This document shows positions 7,415 through 14,062 of a stretch of DNA of 24,216 nucleotides, piece by piece (position 1 is the first letter of the stretch; every line of letters begins with the position of its first letter). Source of the stretch: an uncultured Odoribacter sp. (GTDB taxonomy: Bacteria > Bacteroidota > Bacteroidia > Bacteroidales > Marinifilaceae); contig CAMRAP010000004.1 of assembly GCA_947039985.1 (NCBI GenBank), positions 1-24,216 on the forward strand, given 5' to 3'. The translations under genes were made by a program, and so were the position numbers. The notes beneath the pieces were generated by a model, which saw only the letters and a list, made by a program, of their open reading frames with translations, did no database searches and was not told the origin of the DNA.

Positions 7415-8293
7415 GTGATTGTGCAAAAAAAACATTTTAAAAAAGAAGCAAAGGCATACCTATTAATAACATTGGGAATGCTTATTTATTCCATTGCAGC
7501 TCTTGGTTTTTTAGTGCCACACAAAATAGTTGGTGGTGGTGCTACTGGTTTAAGTACCATCCTTTATTATTTGAGTGGTGAAACGATTCCAGTGGGAATA
7601 GGGTATGGACTGATTAATATATTGTTGGTTGGAATTGCTTTGAAGATTTTAGGTCCTAAATTTGGAGCAAAAACTGTGTTTGCCATTCTTGTTGGAAGTG
7701 TTCTTATGAGTATTCTGCAGCCTTTAATACCAGAGGCTTTTGTTAGTGACAAATTTATGAGTACTATTATTGCAGGAATCTTTGCCGGTCTCGGTATTTC
7801 AATAGCGTTGTCTGTGGGAGGAAGTACAGGTGGTACTGATATCATAGCAATGATTGTTACCAAGTACAGAAATATTAGTGCCGGTAGAATGTTGATGTAT
7901 TGTGATTGTATTGTGATTCTGTGCAGTTTACTGATCAATTTTAATATAGAGGGATTGATGTATGGTTTCGTGATGATGGGGGTTGTTGCTTTTACAGTCG
8001 ATTTTATTTTAACTGGTAGAAAACAATCTGCTCAACTATTCATCTTTTCTGAACAATATGAACTGGTTGCAGATCGAGTCTCTAAAGAAATTGGACATGG
8101 AGTCACAGTTGTTGACTGTATCGGTTGGTATAGTGGTCAAGCTAAAAAAATGCTATTTGTAGTTGTTCCTAAAAATCAAGCGATTGATGTATTAAGAATT
8201 GCAAAACACGTAGACCCCAATGTCTTTATGACCATGAATACAGTAATGGGAGTGTTTGGACAGGGATTTGAGGAAGTGCAAACTATTAAGTAG
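7415..8293 (+). CDS. YitT-family integral membrane protein
   Basis: A 292-residue protein with about five or six N-terminal membrane helices (residues about 14-200). They include the Gly-rich blocks VGGGATGLSTI and SVGGSTGGTDIIAM typical of the YitT/DUF161 family. A soluble C-terminal DUF2179-type domain follows (about 205-290), with GHGVTVVDCIGWYSG. The molecular function of the family is not established. No ATG precedes the first membrane segment. GTG at 7415 and GTG at 7421 are both possible starts; the latter gives MQKKHFKKE. It lies 22 bases after glnS and is probably co-transcribed, ending at a strong terminator. Confidence 0.88.
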   Translation: MIVQKKHFKKEAKAYLLITLGMLIYSIAALGFLVPHKIVGGGATGLSTILYYLSGETIPVGIGYGLINILLVGIALKILGPKFGAKTVFAILVGSVLMSILQPLIPEAFVSDKFMSTIIAGIFAGLGISIALSVGGSTGGTDIIAMIVTKYRNISAGRMLMYCDCIVILCSLLINFNIEGLMYGFVMMGVVAFTVDFILTGRKQSAQLFIFSEQYELVADRVSKEIGHGVTVVDCIGWYSGQAKKMLFVVVPKNQAIDVLRIAKHVDPNVFMTMNTVMGVFGQGFEEVQTIK

Positions 8294-8305
8294 ATATTGA
8301 AATAA

Positions 8306-8340
8306 AATAAGCTTAGCTCTGGAACAGGACTAAGCTTATT
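8306..8340. terminator. Bidirectional terminator between convergent genes
   Basis: A perfect 11-bp inverted repeat, AATAAGCTTAG (8306-8316) and CTAAGCTTATT (8330-8340). The 13-base middle can extend the stem through CTG-GAA-CAG (8319-8327). T-rich sequence follows on both strands (TTATTGATTATATTT on plus, TTTATTTCAATA on minus). It sits between the stop of the YitT-family gene and the stop of the TlpA-like gene. Confidence 0.85.
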
Positions 8341-8348
8341 GATTATAT

Positions 8349-8855
8349 TTACTTGTATTTTTGAATCAGTTTTTCGATGACTTCTACGGTCAGTTCGTGT
8401 CCCGTGAGTAAAGGATAGCCTTCCCAGCGCACAATGCCTTGAGGATCGATGAGAATAAGGTGTGGAATACCTTTAACAGACAAGGCTTTCTTCATGCCTC
8501 CTTCTGTATCTATTCCGTGGTAGTATTCAATTATAGGTTGTTTCATAGCCTTTACTTTATCGGCTGTTTCATCTGAAATTCCTACAACGACTAAGTCTTC
8601 TTTAAATTCCTTTTGTATCTCATTGAGTTCGGGTATCGCTTTTCTGCAAGGACCACACCAAGTTGCCCAAAAGTCAACTAAAATAAACAGACCTTTGGTG
8701 TTCGGTTTTTGGGAAATCCATTCTTTTACAACTAATTCTGGGGCTTTTTGGTTTAATATGGATTTTGCCCATAGTTTTTTTCCATTATTACTCTCCTGAG
8801 CAGATAGTATGCTGCTAATAACAAGAAGTGTAATTAAAATAAATGTAGTTCTCAT
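8349..8855 (-). CDS. TlpA-like periplasmic thiol-disulfide oxidoreductase
   Basis: A 168-residue thioredoxin-fold protein exported by a Sec signal peptide (residues 1-19, ILSAQ) and therefore periplasmic. The active site is WCGPC (Cys67, Cys70) in the standard context VDFWATWCGPCRKAIPELN. The cis-Pro is in GIPHLILID near residue 130. This fits AhpC/TSA-Redoxin TlpA/ResA-like reductants used in cytochrome maturation or envelope disulfide reduction; the exact partner is not evident. It lacks the extra N-terminal DUF4369 domain often seen in Bacteroidota TlpA proteins. It is the last gene of a minus-strand set, 14 bases after smpB. Confidence 0.9.
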   Translation of the reverse strand: MRTTFILITLLVISSILSAQESNNGKKLWAKSILNQKAPELVVKEWISQKPNTKGLFILVDFWATWCGPCRKAIPELNEIQKEFKEDLVVVGISDETADKVKAMKQPIIEYYHGIDTEGGMKKALSVKGIPHLILIDPQGIVRWEGYPLLTGHELTVEVIEKLIQKYK

Positions 8856-8869
8856 CTGTTTCTCTTTTT

Positions 8870-9319
8870 TTAGTGTTTCATTGCTCTATCCATATCCTTT
8901 TTTGCATCCTTGAGTTTCATCGTCTCTCGTTTGTCAAATTCTTTTTTACCTTTCGCTAAGGCTATATGTATTTTGGCATATCCACTTGCATTTAGGAATA
9001 TTCTGGTGGGAATAATAGTCAGTCCAGACTCTTTTGTTTTGCGCTCCCATTTTTCCAGTTCTTTACGACTTAGTAGAAGTTTGCGCTCCCTTCTTTCATC
9101 ATGGTTATAATATGTACCTAGTTTGTATTCAGAGATATTCATCCCTTTAATCCATAATTCGCCTCTATTAAAGTAGCAATAAGAATCCACAAGACTGGCT
9201 TTTCCGGCTCGAATAGATTTTATTTCAGTTCCTGTGAGGACCATTCCTGCATTATATTCCTCTATAAATTCATAGTCGAATGAAGCGCGTCTATTGCGTA
9301 TATTTATTTCGTTTGCCAT
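8870..9319 (-). CDS. smpB: SsrA-binding protein SmpB
   Basis: A 149-residue RNA-binding protein that delivers tmRNA to stalled ribosomes for trans-translation. It shows the family blocks in order: INIRNRRASFDYEFIEEYNAG at the N-terminus, GTEIKSIRAGKASLVDSY (residues about 30-47), then ERKLLLSRKE, YAKIHIALAKGKKEFDKRE and the short basic tail KKDMDRAMKH, which becomes ordered in the mRNA channel. Length is typical. It lies between a Yip1-like gene (17-base gap) and the TlpA-like gene (14-base gap), probably in one transcript. No ssrA gene is in the window. Confidence 0.97.
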   Translation of the reverse strand: MANEINIRNRRASFDYEFIEEYNAGMVLTGTEIKSIRAGKASLVDSYCYFNRGELWIKGMNISEYKLGTYYNHDERRERKLLLSRKELEKWERKTKESGLTIIPTRIFLNASGYAKIHIALAKGKKEFDKRETMKLKDAKKDMDRAMKH

Positions 9320-9336
9320 AATTTGATACTTTGTGG

Positions 9337-9912
9337 TTATACATTAATAGCAGAGACACTCAATACAATCATTAAAATTTGAGAGATAATGATAGGTATG
9401 CAGATAATTGACAATGCCATAATAACTAAGATATTAGTCTTTTGTTTGTTTGCTAGTTGGGGTAATTGTGTGATGCCCATATATAATGTTCGAATGAAAA
9501 CGAAGCTAAATAGGGTGAATAATTGGCCGATAAATAAAAAATCTAAGGCTGTTCCAATACCATGAAAGATAGTAAAAATAGCAGCACTATATACAGTCAG
9601 GTTTAAGGCTTGAGCTGGGTAATAATTTAATTTACTACATAGATATTCTCGTGAAATAACATAAGCGCACCAGGTTCCACTGAGGGCAGAAATTAAGTTT
9701 ATCAGGGATAATCCAATTGATTGTAATATTGTGTGAGTGAATAGACTAATCAAAAATACGAGTACAGAGACGACTAAAACAAGAGGTAGCAGATAACTAT
9801 AAAAGAGATCTTTATCTTTTTGTTGTTCTTTTAATACCTGCTTCCAAGCGTTGTTTGGTTGTAGTAATAAATGTATGGTCCGTTTAGAAATATTTATATA
9901 GTCAATCTTCAT
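9337..9912 (-). CDS. Yip1-like multi-pass membrane protein
   Basis: A 191-residue protein with a short cytoplasmic head (residues 1-38, containing LLQPNNAWKQVLKEQ) and about five membrane helices in the rest. The 'P..AW' head followed by a five-helix bundle is the layout of bacterial Yip1/YIPF-domain (PF04893-type) proteins, whose function is not known. The assignment is from overall pattern and could be wrong at family level. It appears to be the first gene of the Yip1-like, smpB, TlpA-like set, with a perfect TAnnTTTG motif just before its ATG. Confidence 0.7.
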   Translation of the reverse strand: MKIDYINISKRTIHLLLQPNNAWKQVLKEQQKDKDLFYSYLLPLVLVVSVLVFLISLFTHTILQSIGLSLINLISALSGTWCAYVISREYLCSKLNYYPAQALNLTVYSAAIFTIFHGIGTALDFLFIGQLFTLFSFVFIRTLYMGITQLPQLANKQKTNILVIMALSIICIPIIISQILMIVLSVSAINV

Positions 9913-9919
9913 CAGTCTA

Positions 9920-9927
9920 CAAAAATA
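9920..9927 (-). promoter_or_regulatory. Candidate -7 promoter element before the Yip1-like gene
   Basis: The minus strand reads TATTTTTG, a perfect TAnnTTTG match, then seven bases (TAGACTG) before the ATG at 9912-9910. The expected transcript start would leave a leader of about 1-4 bases. No good -33 element is seen. Confidence 0.45.
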
Positions 9928-10060
9928 TCTATTTTTTATGATTTAGCGGTGGTTTATACAATAATTTTATGTCATAAACTAAAATAAAAAAAAGATACGA
10001 GTCTGTTTGAGGAAAGTGCTTGTTCGACTCTTGGCGTTGAGTTAAAGAACTTTTCATAAA

Positions 10061-10090
10061 AAAGTGGATTAAAGTGGATTAAAGTGGGAA
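10061..10090 (+). promoter_or_regulatory. MraZ operator: three AAAGTGG boxes in 10-bp phase
   Basis: Three tandem copies of AAAGTGG at 10061, 10071 and 10081 are separated by 3-base spacers (ATT, ATT, then GAA after the last), so the period is exactly 10 bp. This matches the known MraZ box architecture (AAAGTG[T/G] N3 repeats in Mollicutes, TGGGA-type repeats at the same period in enterobacteria). The boxes lie about 100 bases upstream of mraZ and immediately upstream of the promoter candidate at 10099-10106, a position suited to autoregulation of the dcw operon. Confidence 0.92.
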
Positions 10091-10098
10091 TAATATCT

Positions 10099-10106
10099 TA
10101 ACTTTA
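10099..10106 (+). promoter_or_regulatory. Candidate -7 promoter element of the dcw operon
   Basis: TAACTTTA matches TAnnTTTG at seven of eight bases. If used, the -33 region falls inside the MraZ boxes and the leader would be about 75 bases. The rest of the 275-base region 9913-10187 shows no other element I trust. Confidence 0.4.
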
Positions 10107-10187
10107 CATCATCAAAAGAACACCTCAATTTTATGGATCGTTACTGTTGTGTAAGTTGTTGGTAATTAGGATATAATCATTGAAAAT

Positions 10188-10637
10188 ATGTGCTCTTTTA
10201 TTGGAGATTATACGTGTAAAGCAGATGCGAAGTGTCGTGTTGTAGTGCCAGCCGCTTTTCGGAGGGGGATGTCGACATCGCAGCAGTCTGTATTTGTTTT
10301 GCGTAAAAATATTTTCGAAAAGTGCATTGATATGTATCCGATGGATGAGTGGGAGCGGATGATCGCTAGTGTTAAGGGGAAGTTGAATATGTTTGATGCC
10401 AAGCATACTGTTTTTATTCGCGAGTATTGCCGCGGAACACAGGAGGTAGAGATGGATGCAAATGGTCGTATATTATTGCCTCGTAAAATGTTGGAGGATG
10501 TAGGGGTTGATAAAGATCTCATTCTAGCGGCTCAGGATCGTTTGATTCAGATTTGGGATGTGAAAACTTATGAACAAGTCGCTGTAGAGCCAGAGGTGTT
10601 GGGGAAATTGGCAGAAGAGATATTTAAGATCGAATAA
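10188..10637 (+). CDS. mraZ: Transcriptional regulator MraZ
   Basis: A 149-residue DNA-binding regulator of the dcw cluster. It is built of two AbrB-like beta-barrel halves that assemble into a ring and bind tandem boxes upstream of their own gene. The halves carry the DxxxR motifs: DAKCR at residues 13-17 and DANGR at 90-94, the second followed by ILLP and the first by VVVP. The first motif has Cys16 where the family normally has Gly (TGT instead of GGT). The N-terminus MCSFIGDYTCKADAK is typical. No Shine-Dalgarno sequence is visible before the ATG. It is the first gene of a 12-gene plus-strand run, with rsmH 28 bases downstream, and its operator is at 10061-10090. Confidence 0.95.
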   Translation: MCSFIGDYTCKADAKCRVVVPAAFRRGMSTSQQSVFVLRKNIFEKCIDMYPMDEWERMIASVKGKLNMFDAKHTVFIREYCRGTQEVEMDANGRILLPRKMLEDVGVDKDLILAAQDRLIQIWDVKTYEQVAVEPEVLGKLAEEIFKIE

Positions 10638-10665
10638 TTGTAGGACTTTAATTTTAAAAAAAAAT

Positions 10666-11574
10666 ATGGAGACGGTATATCATGTTCCAGTCTTATTGGA
10701 AGAGTCTATTTCTGGATTGAATATTCAATCTGAGGGGGTGTATATGGATTTGACATTTGGAGGAGGAGGTCATTCTAGAGAAATCTTGCGTCGTATGGAT
10801 GCAAAGGGATGCTTGTTGGGATTTGATCAAGATGAGGATGCATTGGTCAATGTTCCTGATGATGATCGTTTTATATGGGTAAATCATAATTTTAAATATT
10901 TGCATAACTTTATGCGCTATTATGGTCATGAAGAGGTTGATGGGATATTAGCAGATTTAGGTGTTTCTTCTCATGAGTTTGATGAGGCAGATAGGGGTTT
11001 CTCTTTTCGGTTCGATGCAGAATTGGATATGCGTATGAATCGTAGAAAGAGCTTGACAGCCGCAATTGTTTTAAATACCTATGAAGCAGACCAATTAATT
11101 GCTATTTTTAGAAACTATGGTGAGGTTGAAAATGCTCGCAGATTGGTTGATTTTATAATAAGGGCAAGAGAGGTGAATCCAATTCATACATCCGATGAGT
11201 TTTATCAGGTAATATCTCCATGTATTCCAAGGTTGAAAGAGAAAAAATATTTGGCTAAAGTTTATCAGGCTTTAAGAATAGAGGTGAATGGTGAGCTTGA
11301 TGCTTTAAAGGAGATGATGATACAGTCAATGAAAGTGTTGAAGCCAGGCGGTAGATTAGTGGTGATTACATATCATTCTTTAGAAGATCGTATCGTGAAG
11401 AATTTTATGAAGTCGGGCAATGTAGAGGGCAAAGTCGATAAAGACCTACTTTATGGGCATATCAATCATAATTTTGAACTGATTAATCGTAAAGTGATTG
11501 TGTCATCAGAAGAAGAATTAGAGAGAAATCCAAGGGCTCGTAGTGCTAAATTGAGAATTGCAGAGAAGAAATAA
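10666..11574 (+). CDS. rsmH: 16S rRNA (cytosine1402-N4)-methyltransferase RsmH
   Basis: A 302-residue SAM-dependent enzyme (formerly MraW) that methylates N4 of C1402 in 16S rRNA, near the ribosomal P site. The opening YHVPVLLEESISGL and the SAM-binding DLTFGGGGHSREIL (residues about 28-41) are diagnostic. They are followed by GILADLGVSSHEFDEADRGFSF, YQALRIEVNGELDAL and VVITYHSLEDRIVKNF, all in family order. The protein is full length. Its TAA is directly followed by the ftsL-like gene, so the two are almost certainly co-translated. It belongs to the dcw cluster by position in nearly all bacteria, although it acts on the ribosome. Confidence 0.97.
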   Translation: METVYHVPVLLEESISGLNIQSEGVYMDLTFGGGGHSREILRRMDAKGCLLGFDQDEDALVNVPDDDRFIWVNHNFKYLHNFMRYYGHEEVDGILADLGVSSHEFDEADRGFSFRFDAELDMRMNRRKSLTAAIVLNTYEADQLIAIFRNYGEVENARRLVDFIIRAREVNPIHTSDEFYQVISPCIPRLKEKKYLAKVYQALRIEVNGELDALKEMMIQSMKVLKPGGRLVVITYHSLEDRIVKNFMKSGNVEGKVDKDLLYGHINHNFELINRKVIVSSEEELERNPRARSAKLRIAEKK

Positions 11575-11586
11575 TTGCGCGAGACC

Positions 11587-11955
11587 ATGATAGATGATCA
11601 TTTAAACGATAAGCAAGAAGAGGGCAATTTAAAAGAATCGCAGGCTAGTATTTCTGTAAAAAGTTTACTAGAGGGGAGTTTGTTGGCTGAAAAAGTAAAG
11701 CATAACATTTGGCTTGTCTTATTTGTTGCTAGTTTGGGTATTTGTTATATCGCTAATGGATATGCAACAGAAAGATTGCATAGAGAAAAGATTGTTTTGG
11801 AAAAGGAGGTAAAAGATTTAAGATTTGAGTCGATAACTACTGCTGCCGATTTGATGTTTATTCGGAAGCAATCAGAAGTAATTAAGCGCATAAAACAGGA
11901 AGGACTAAGCTTGAAAGAGAGCAAGGAGCCGCCAGTCAAATTATATAGGAGGTAA
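11587..11955 (+). CDS. ftsL: FtsL-like cell division protein
   Basis: A 122-residue bitopic membrane protein with the FtsL layout. It has a polar cytoplasmic N-terminus (about 38 residues), one membrane helix (NIWLVLFVASLGICYIANGY, about 40-58), then a periplasmic coiled-coil stretch (ERLHREKIVLEKEVKDLRFE, from about 61). Position between rsmH and ftsI supports the call; sequence similarity in this family is low. An in-frame TTG lies immediately after the rsmH stop at 11575, but the ATG at 11587 is a better start and adds only a 12-base gap. Its last codons (AGG AGG TAA) form a Shine-Dalgarno-like sequence for ftsI. Confidence 0.85.
   Translation: MIDDHLNDKQEEGNLKESQASISVKSLLEGSLLAEKVKHNIWLVLFVASLGICYIANGYATERLHREKIVLEKEVKDLRFESITTAADLMFIRKQSEVIKRIKQEGLSLKESKEPPVKLYRR
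11947..11953 (+). promoter_or_regulatory. Strong Shine-Dalgarno sequence for ftsI
   Basis: AGGAGGT lies 4-5 bases before the ATG at 11958 and is made of the two last Arg codons and the first stop base of the ftsL-like gene. It is the best ribosome-binding match I see in the window, in a group where most starts lack one. Confidence 0.6.
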
Positions 11956-11957
11956 GT

Positions 11958-14051
11958 ATGGCTATAAAGAATGAGATAACATGGAGAGCAATAATGGTGT
12001 ATGTTATTATTGTGCTGTGCTGTGGTCTTATATTGGTCAAAGCTACTTATGTGATGACTATTGAAGGGAAGGAATGGAGAGATGCTGCTAGGAATCCACT
12101 TCCTATTGCTATCGCTCCTAATCGAGGAGATATTTGGGCTTCAGATGGAAGAATTTTAGCGACATCTGTTCCCTATTATGAATTGAGATTTGATGGCATT
12201 ACTGTGAATAAAAAAGTATTCCAGGAAAATATAGATAGTCTGGCTTATTGTCTTTCCTCTTTTTTTAGAGATAGGAGTAAGCAGTACTATAAGGAGAAGT
12301 TAACACGTGCTAGAAATGGTAGTCATCCCAATCGTTATTTGTTGATCAATAAACGTCGAGTAAATCATAATGAGCTAAAAAGAATCAGAAGCTTCCCAAT
12401 TTTTAGATTGGGAAGAAATAAAGGTGGTTTTCAAGTGGTGATTTACGATGAGCGTATACTGCCACATAAGAATTTAGCGACACGTACAATCGGTTCTTTA
12501 AATGAATCTGTTACTGGCTTAAAGGAAGGGTATGTTGGTTTAGAGGCTGCTTTTGAAAAACAGTTGAAAGGTGAAAATGGAGAGGGCGTTAAGCAAATGA
12601 TGTCTGGAACTTGGATGGTATTAACGGAAAAAGAACCCATAGATGGACATGATGTTGTAACCACTATAGATGTTGATTATCAGGATATAGTGCAGCATGC
12701 CTTGAAAAAGCAGTTGGAAAAAAGTGAGGCAACTCATGGTTCAGCTATTTTGATGGAGGTGGCAACTGGTGATATATTAGCTATTGCTAATATGGCAAAT
12801 AGCAAAGGAGGGTATGTTGAAAAGCAAAACTTTGCAATTGGTGATGCCGTTGAGCCAGGATCGGTGATAAAAGCGGCTACCATGATTGCTTTGTTAGAGG
12901 ATGGTCATGTTCGTCCATATGATACAATAGATTTAGGGTCGGCTGGTAAATATGAATTTTATGGTAAGTATTTACACGAGTCTGATGGGAAGGGTGTTGG
13001 ACGTGTTACAGTGAGTCGGATAATGGAAAAATCGCACAATGGTATTGCGAAATTAGTTGACAAATACTATAAAAAAGATCCAGAAAAATTTATAAATCGT
13101 TGGTATTCGATGGGTTTGGATAAAAAAATAGATATCTGTTTGCCTGGAGAGGCAAAGCCATATATTAAGTATCCTAGTGATAAAACCTGGTCGGGTATAA
13201 CTCTACCTTGGATGAGTGTAGGTTATGAATTAGAAATGACATCTTTACAGATATTAGCTTTTTATAATGCAATTGCGAATGCTGGACAAAGAATGCGTCC
13301 CCGTTTGGTAAAAGAGATCTGTAATCGTGGAGAGGTGATTGAATCTTTTGATACGGAAGAAGTTGGAAGTCGATTGTGTAGTAATAAAACATTGAAAGAG
13401 CTACAAAAGATGCTCGAAGGAGTGGTTGAAAATGGAACAGCTAAGAATATATATACGCCTAAATATCGGATTGCTGGTAAAACAGGAACGGCACAAATTA
13501 GTGGCGCAATGGGGTATGGAGGAGGACGGTATCGGGCTAGTTTTGTAGGGTATTTTCCAGCTGATAAACCATTGTACTCGTGTATTGTAGTTATAGATAA
13601 TCCAAGAAATGGTTATTACGCAACAACTGTTGCTGCACCTGTATTCAAAGAGATAGCTGACAAGGTATATTCAATGGCTTATGTTCAGTATGGTAAGCCT
13701 GATTATGAATCAGAGAAAAGCCTACCTATTAGTAAAAATGGGTTGAAAGAAGATTTTCAGACAATTTTTGATGATTTGGATATGGATTTAGATGGAGTGA
13801 GGGATACAAAGGGAGCCGATTGGGTTATTACAGCCAGTAATGAAGCGGAGAATGTTGTTGTAAAGCCTAGGCGAATTAACTTTTCGACAGTTCCAAATGT
13901 CAATGGAATGGGGTTGAGAGATGCTATTTATGTATTGGAAAATTCAGGATTAAGGGTCGGAGTTATTGGTTCGGGAATGGTAAGACAGCAGTCGGTAAGA
14001 GCAGGAAGTGAAGTGGCTCATGGTTCTTATGTACAAATTGTATTGAGGTAG
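11958..14051 (+). CDS. ftsI: Septal peptidoglycan transpeptidase FtsI (PBP3) with PASTA tail
   Basis: A 697-residue class B penicillin-binding protein that cross-links septal peptidoglycan in partnership with FtsW. There is one N-terminal membrane helix (residues about 10-32). A PBP dimer domain starts at APNRGDIWASDGRILA (from about 53). In the transpeptidase domain the catalytic triad motifs are all present: SVIK (Ser302, Lys305), SHN (359-361) and KTG (508-510). A single C-terminal PASTA domain (about 640-697) begins at VPNVNGMGLRDAIYVLE. Such a tail is usual in Bacteroidota FtsI/SpoVD-like proteins. It begins 2 bases after the ftsL-like stop, with a strong ribosome-binding site, and is followed 11 bases later by murE. 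Confidence 0.96.
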   Translation: MAIKNEITWRAIMVYVIIVLCCGLILVKATYVMTIEGKEWRDAARNPLPIAIAPNRGDIWASDGRILATSVPYYELRFDGITVNKKVFQENIDSLAYCLSSFFRDRSKQYYKEKLTRARNGSHPNRYLLINKRRVNHNELKRIRSFPIFRLGRNKGGFQVVIYDERILPHKNLATRTIGSLNESVTGLKEGYVGLEAAFEKQLKGENGEGVKQMMSGTWMVLTEKEPIDGHDVVTTIDVDYQDIVQHALKKQLEKSEATHGSAILMEVATGDILAIANMANSKGGYVEKQNFAIGDAVEPGSVIKAATMIALLEDGHVRPYDTIDLGSAGKYEFYGKYLHESDGKGVGRVTVSRIMEKSHNGIAKLVDKYYKKDPEKFINRWYSMGLDKKIDICLPGEAKPYIKYPSDKTWSGITLPWMSVGYELEMTSLQILAFYNAIANAGQRMRPRLVKEICNRGEVIESFDTEEVGSRLCSNKTLKELQKMLEGVVENGTAKNIYTPKYRIAGKTGTAQISGAMGYGGGRYRASFVGYFPADKPLYSCIVVIDNPRNGYYATTVAAPVFKEIADKVYSMAYVQYGKPDYESEKSLPISKNGLKEDFQTIFDDLDMDLDGVRDTKGADWVITASNEAENVVVKPRRINFSTVPNVNGMGLRDAIYVLENSGLRVGVIGSGMVRQQSVRAGSEVAHGSYVQIVLR

Positions 14052-14062
14052 TAATATCAAAG

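Noticed and set aside
9990..10040. Short inverted repeat GAGTC / GACTC in the Yip1-like to mraZ intergenic region.
   Set aside because: Only five paired bases with a loop of over 20 bases, which is expected by chance.
10172..10177. TATAAT 10 bases before the mraZ ATG, resembling a sigma-70 -10 box.
   Set aside because: Bacteroidota primary promoters use TAnnTTTG. No -35 partner is present, and the MraZ boxes point to a start further upstream.
11575..11586. TTG start for the ftsL-like gene directly abutting the rsmH stop.
   Set aside because: An ATG four codons later is in frame and gives a normal FtsL-like N-terminus; TTG starts are rare.
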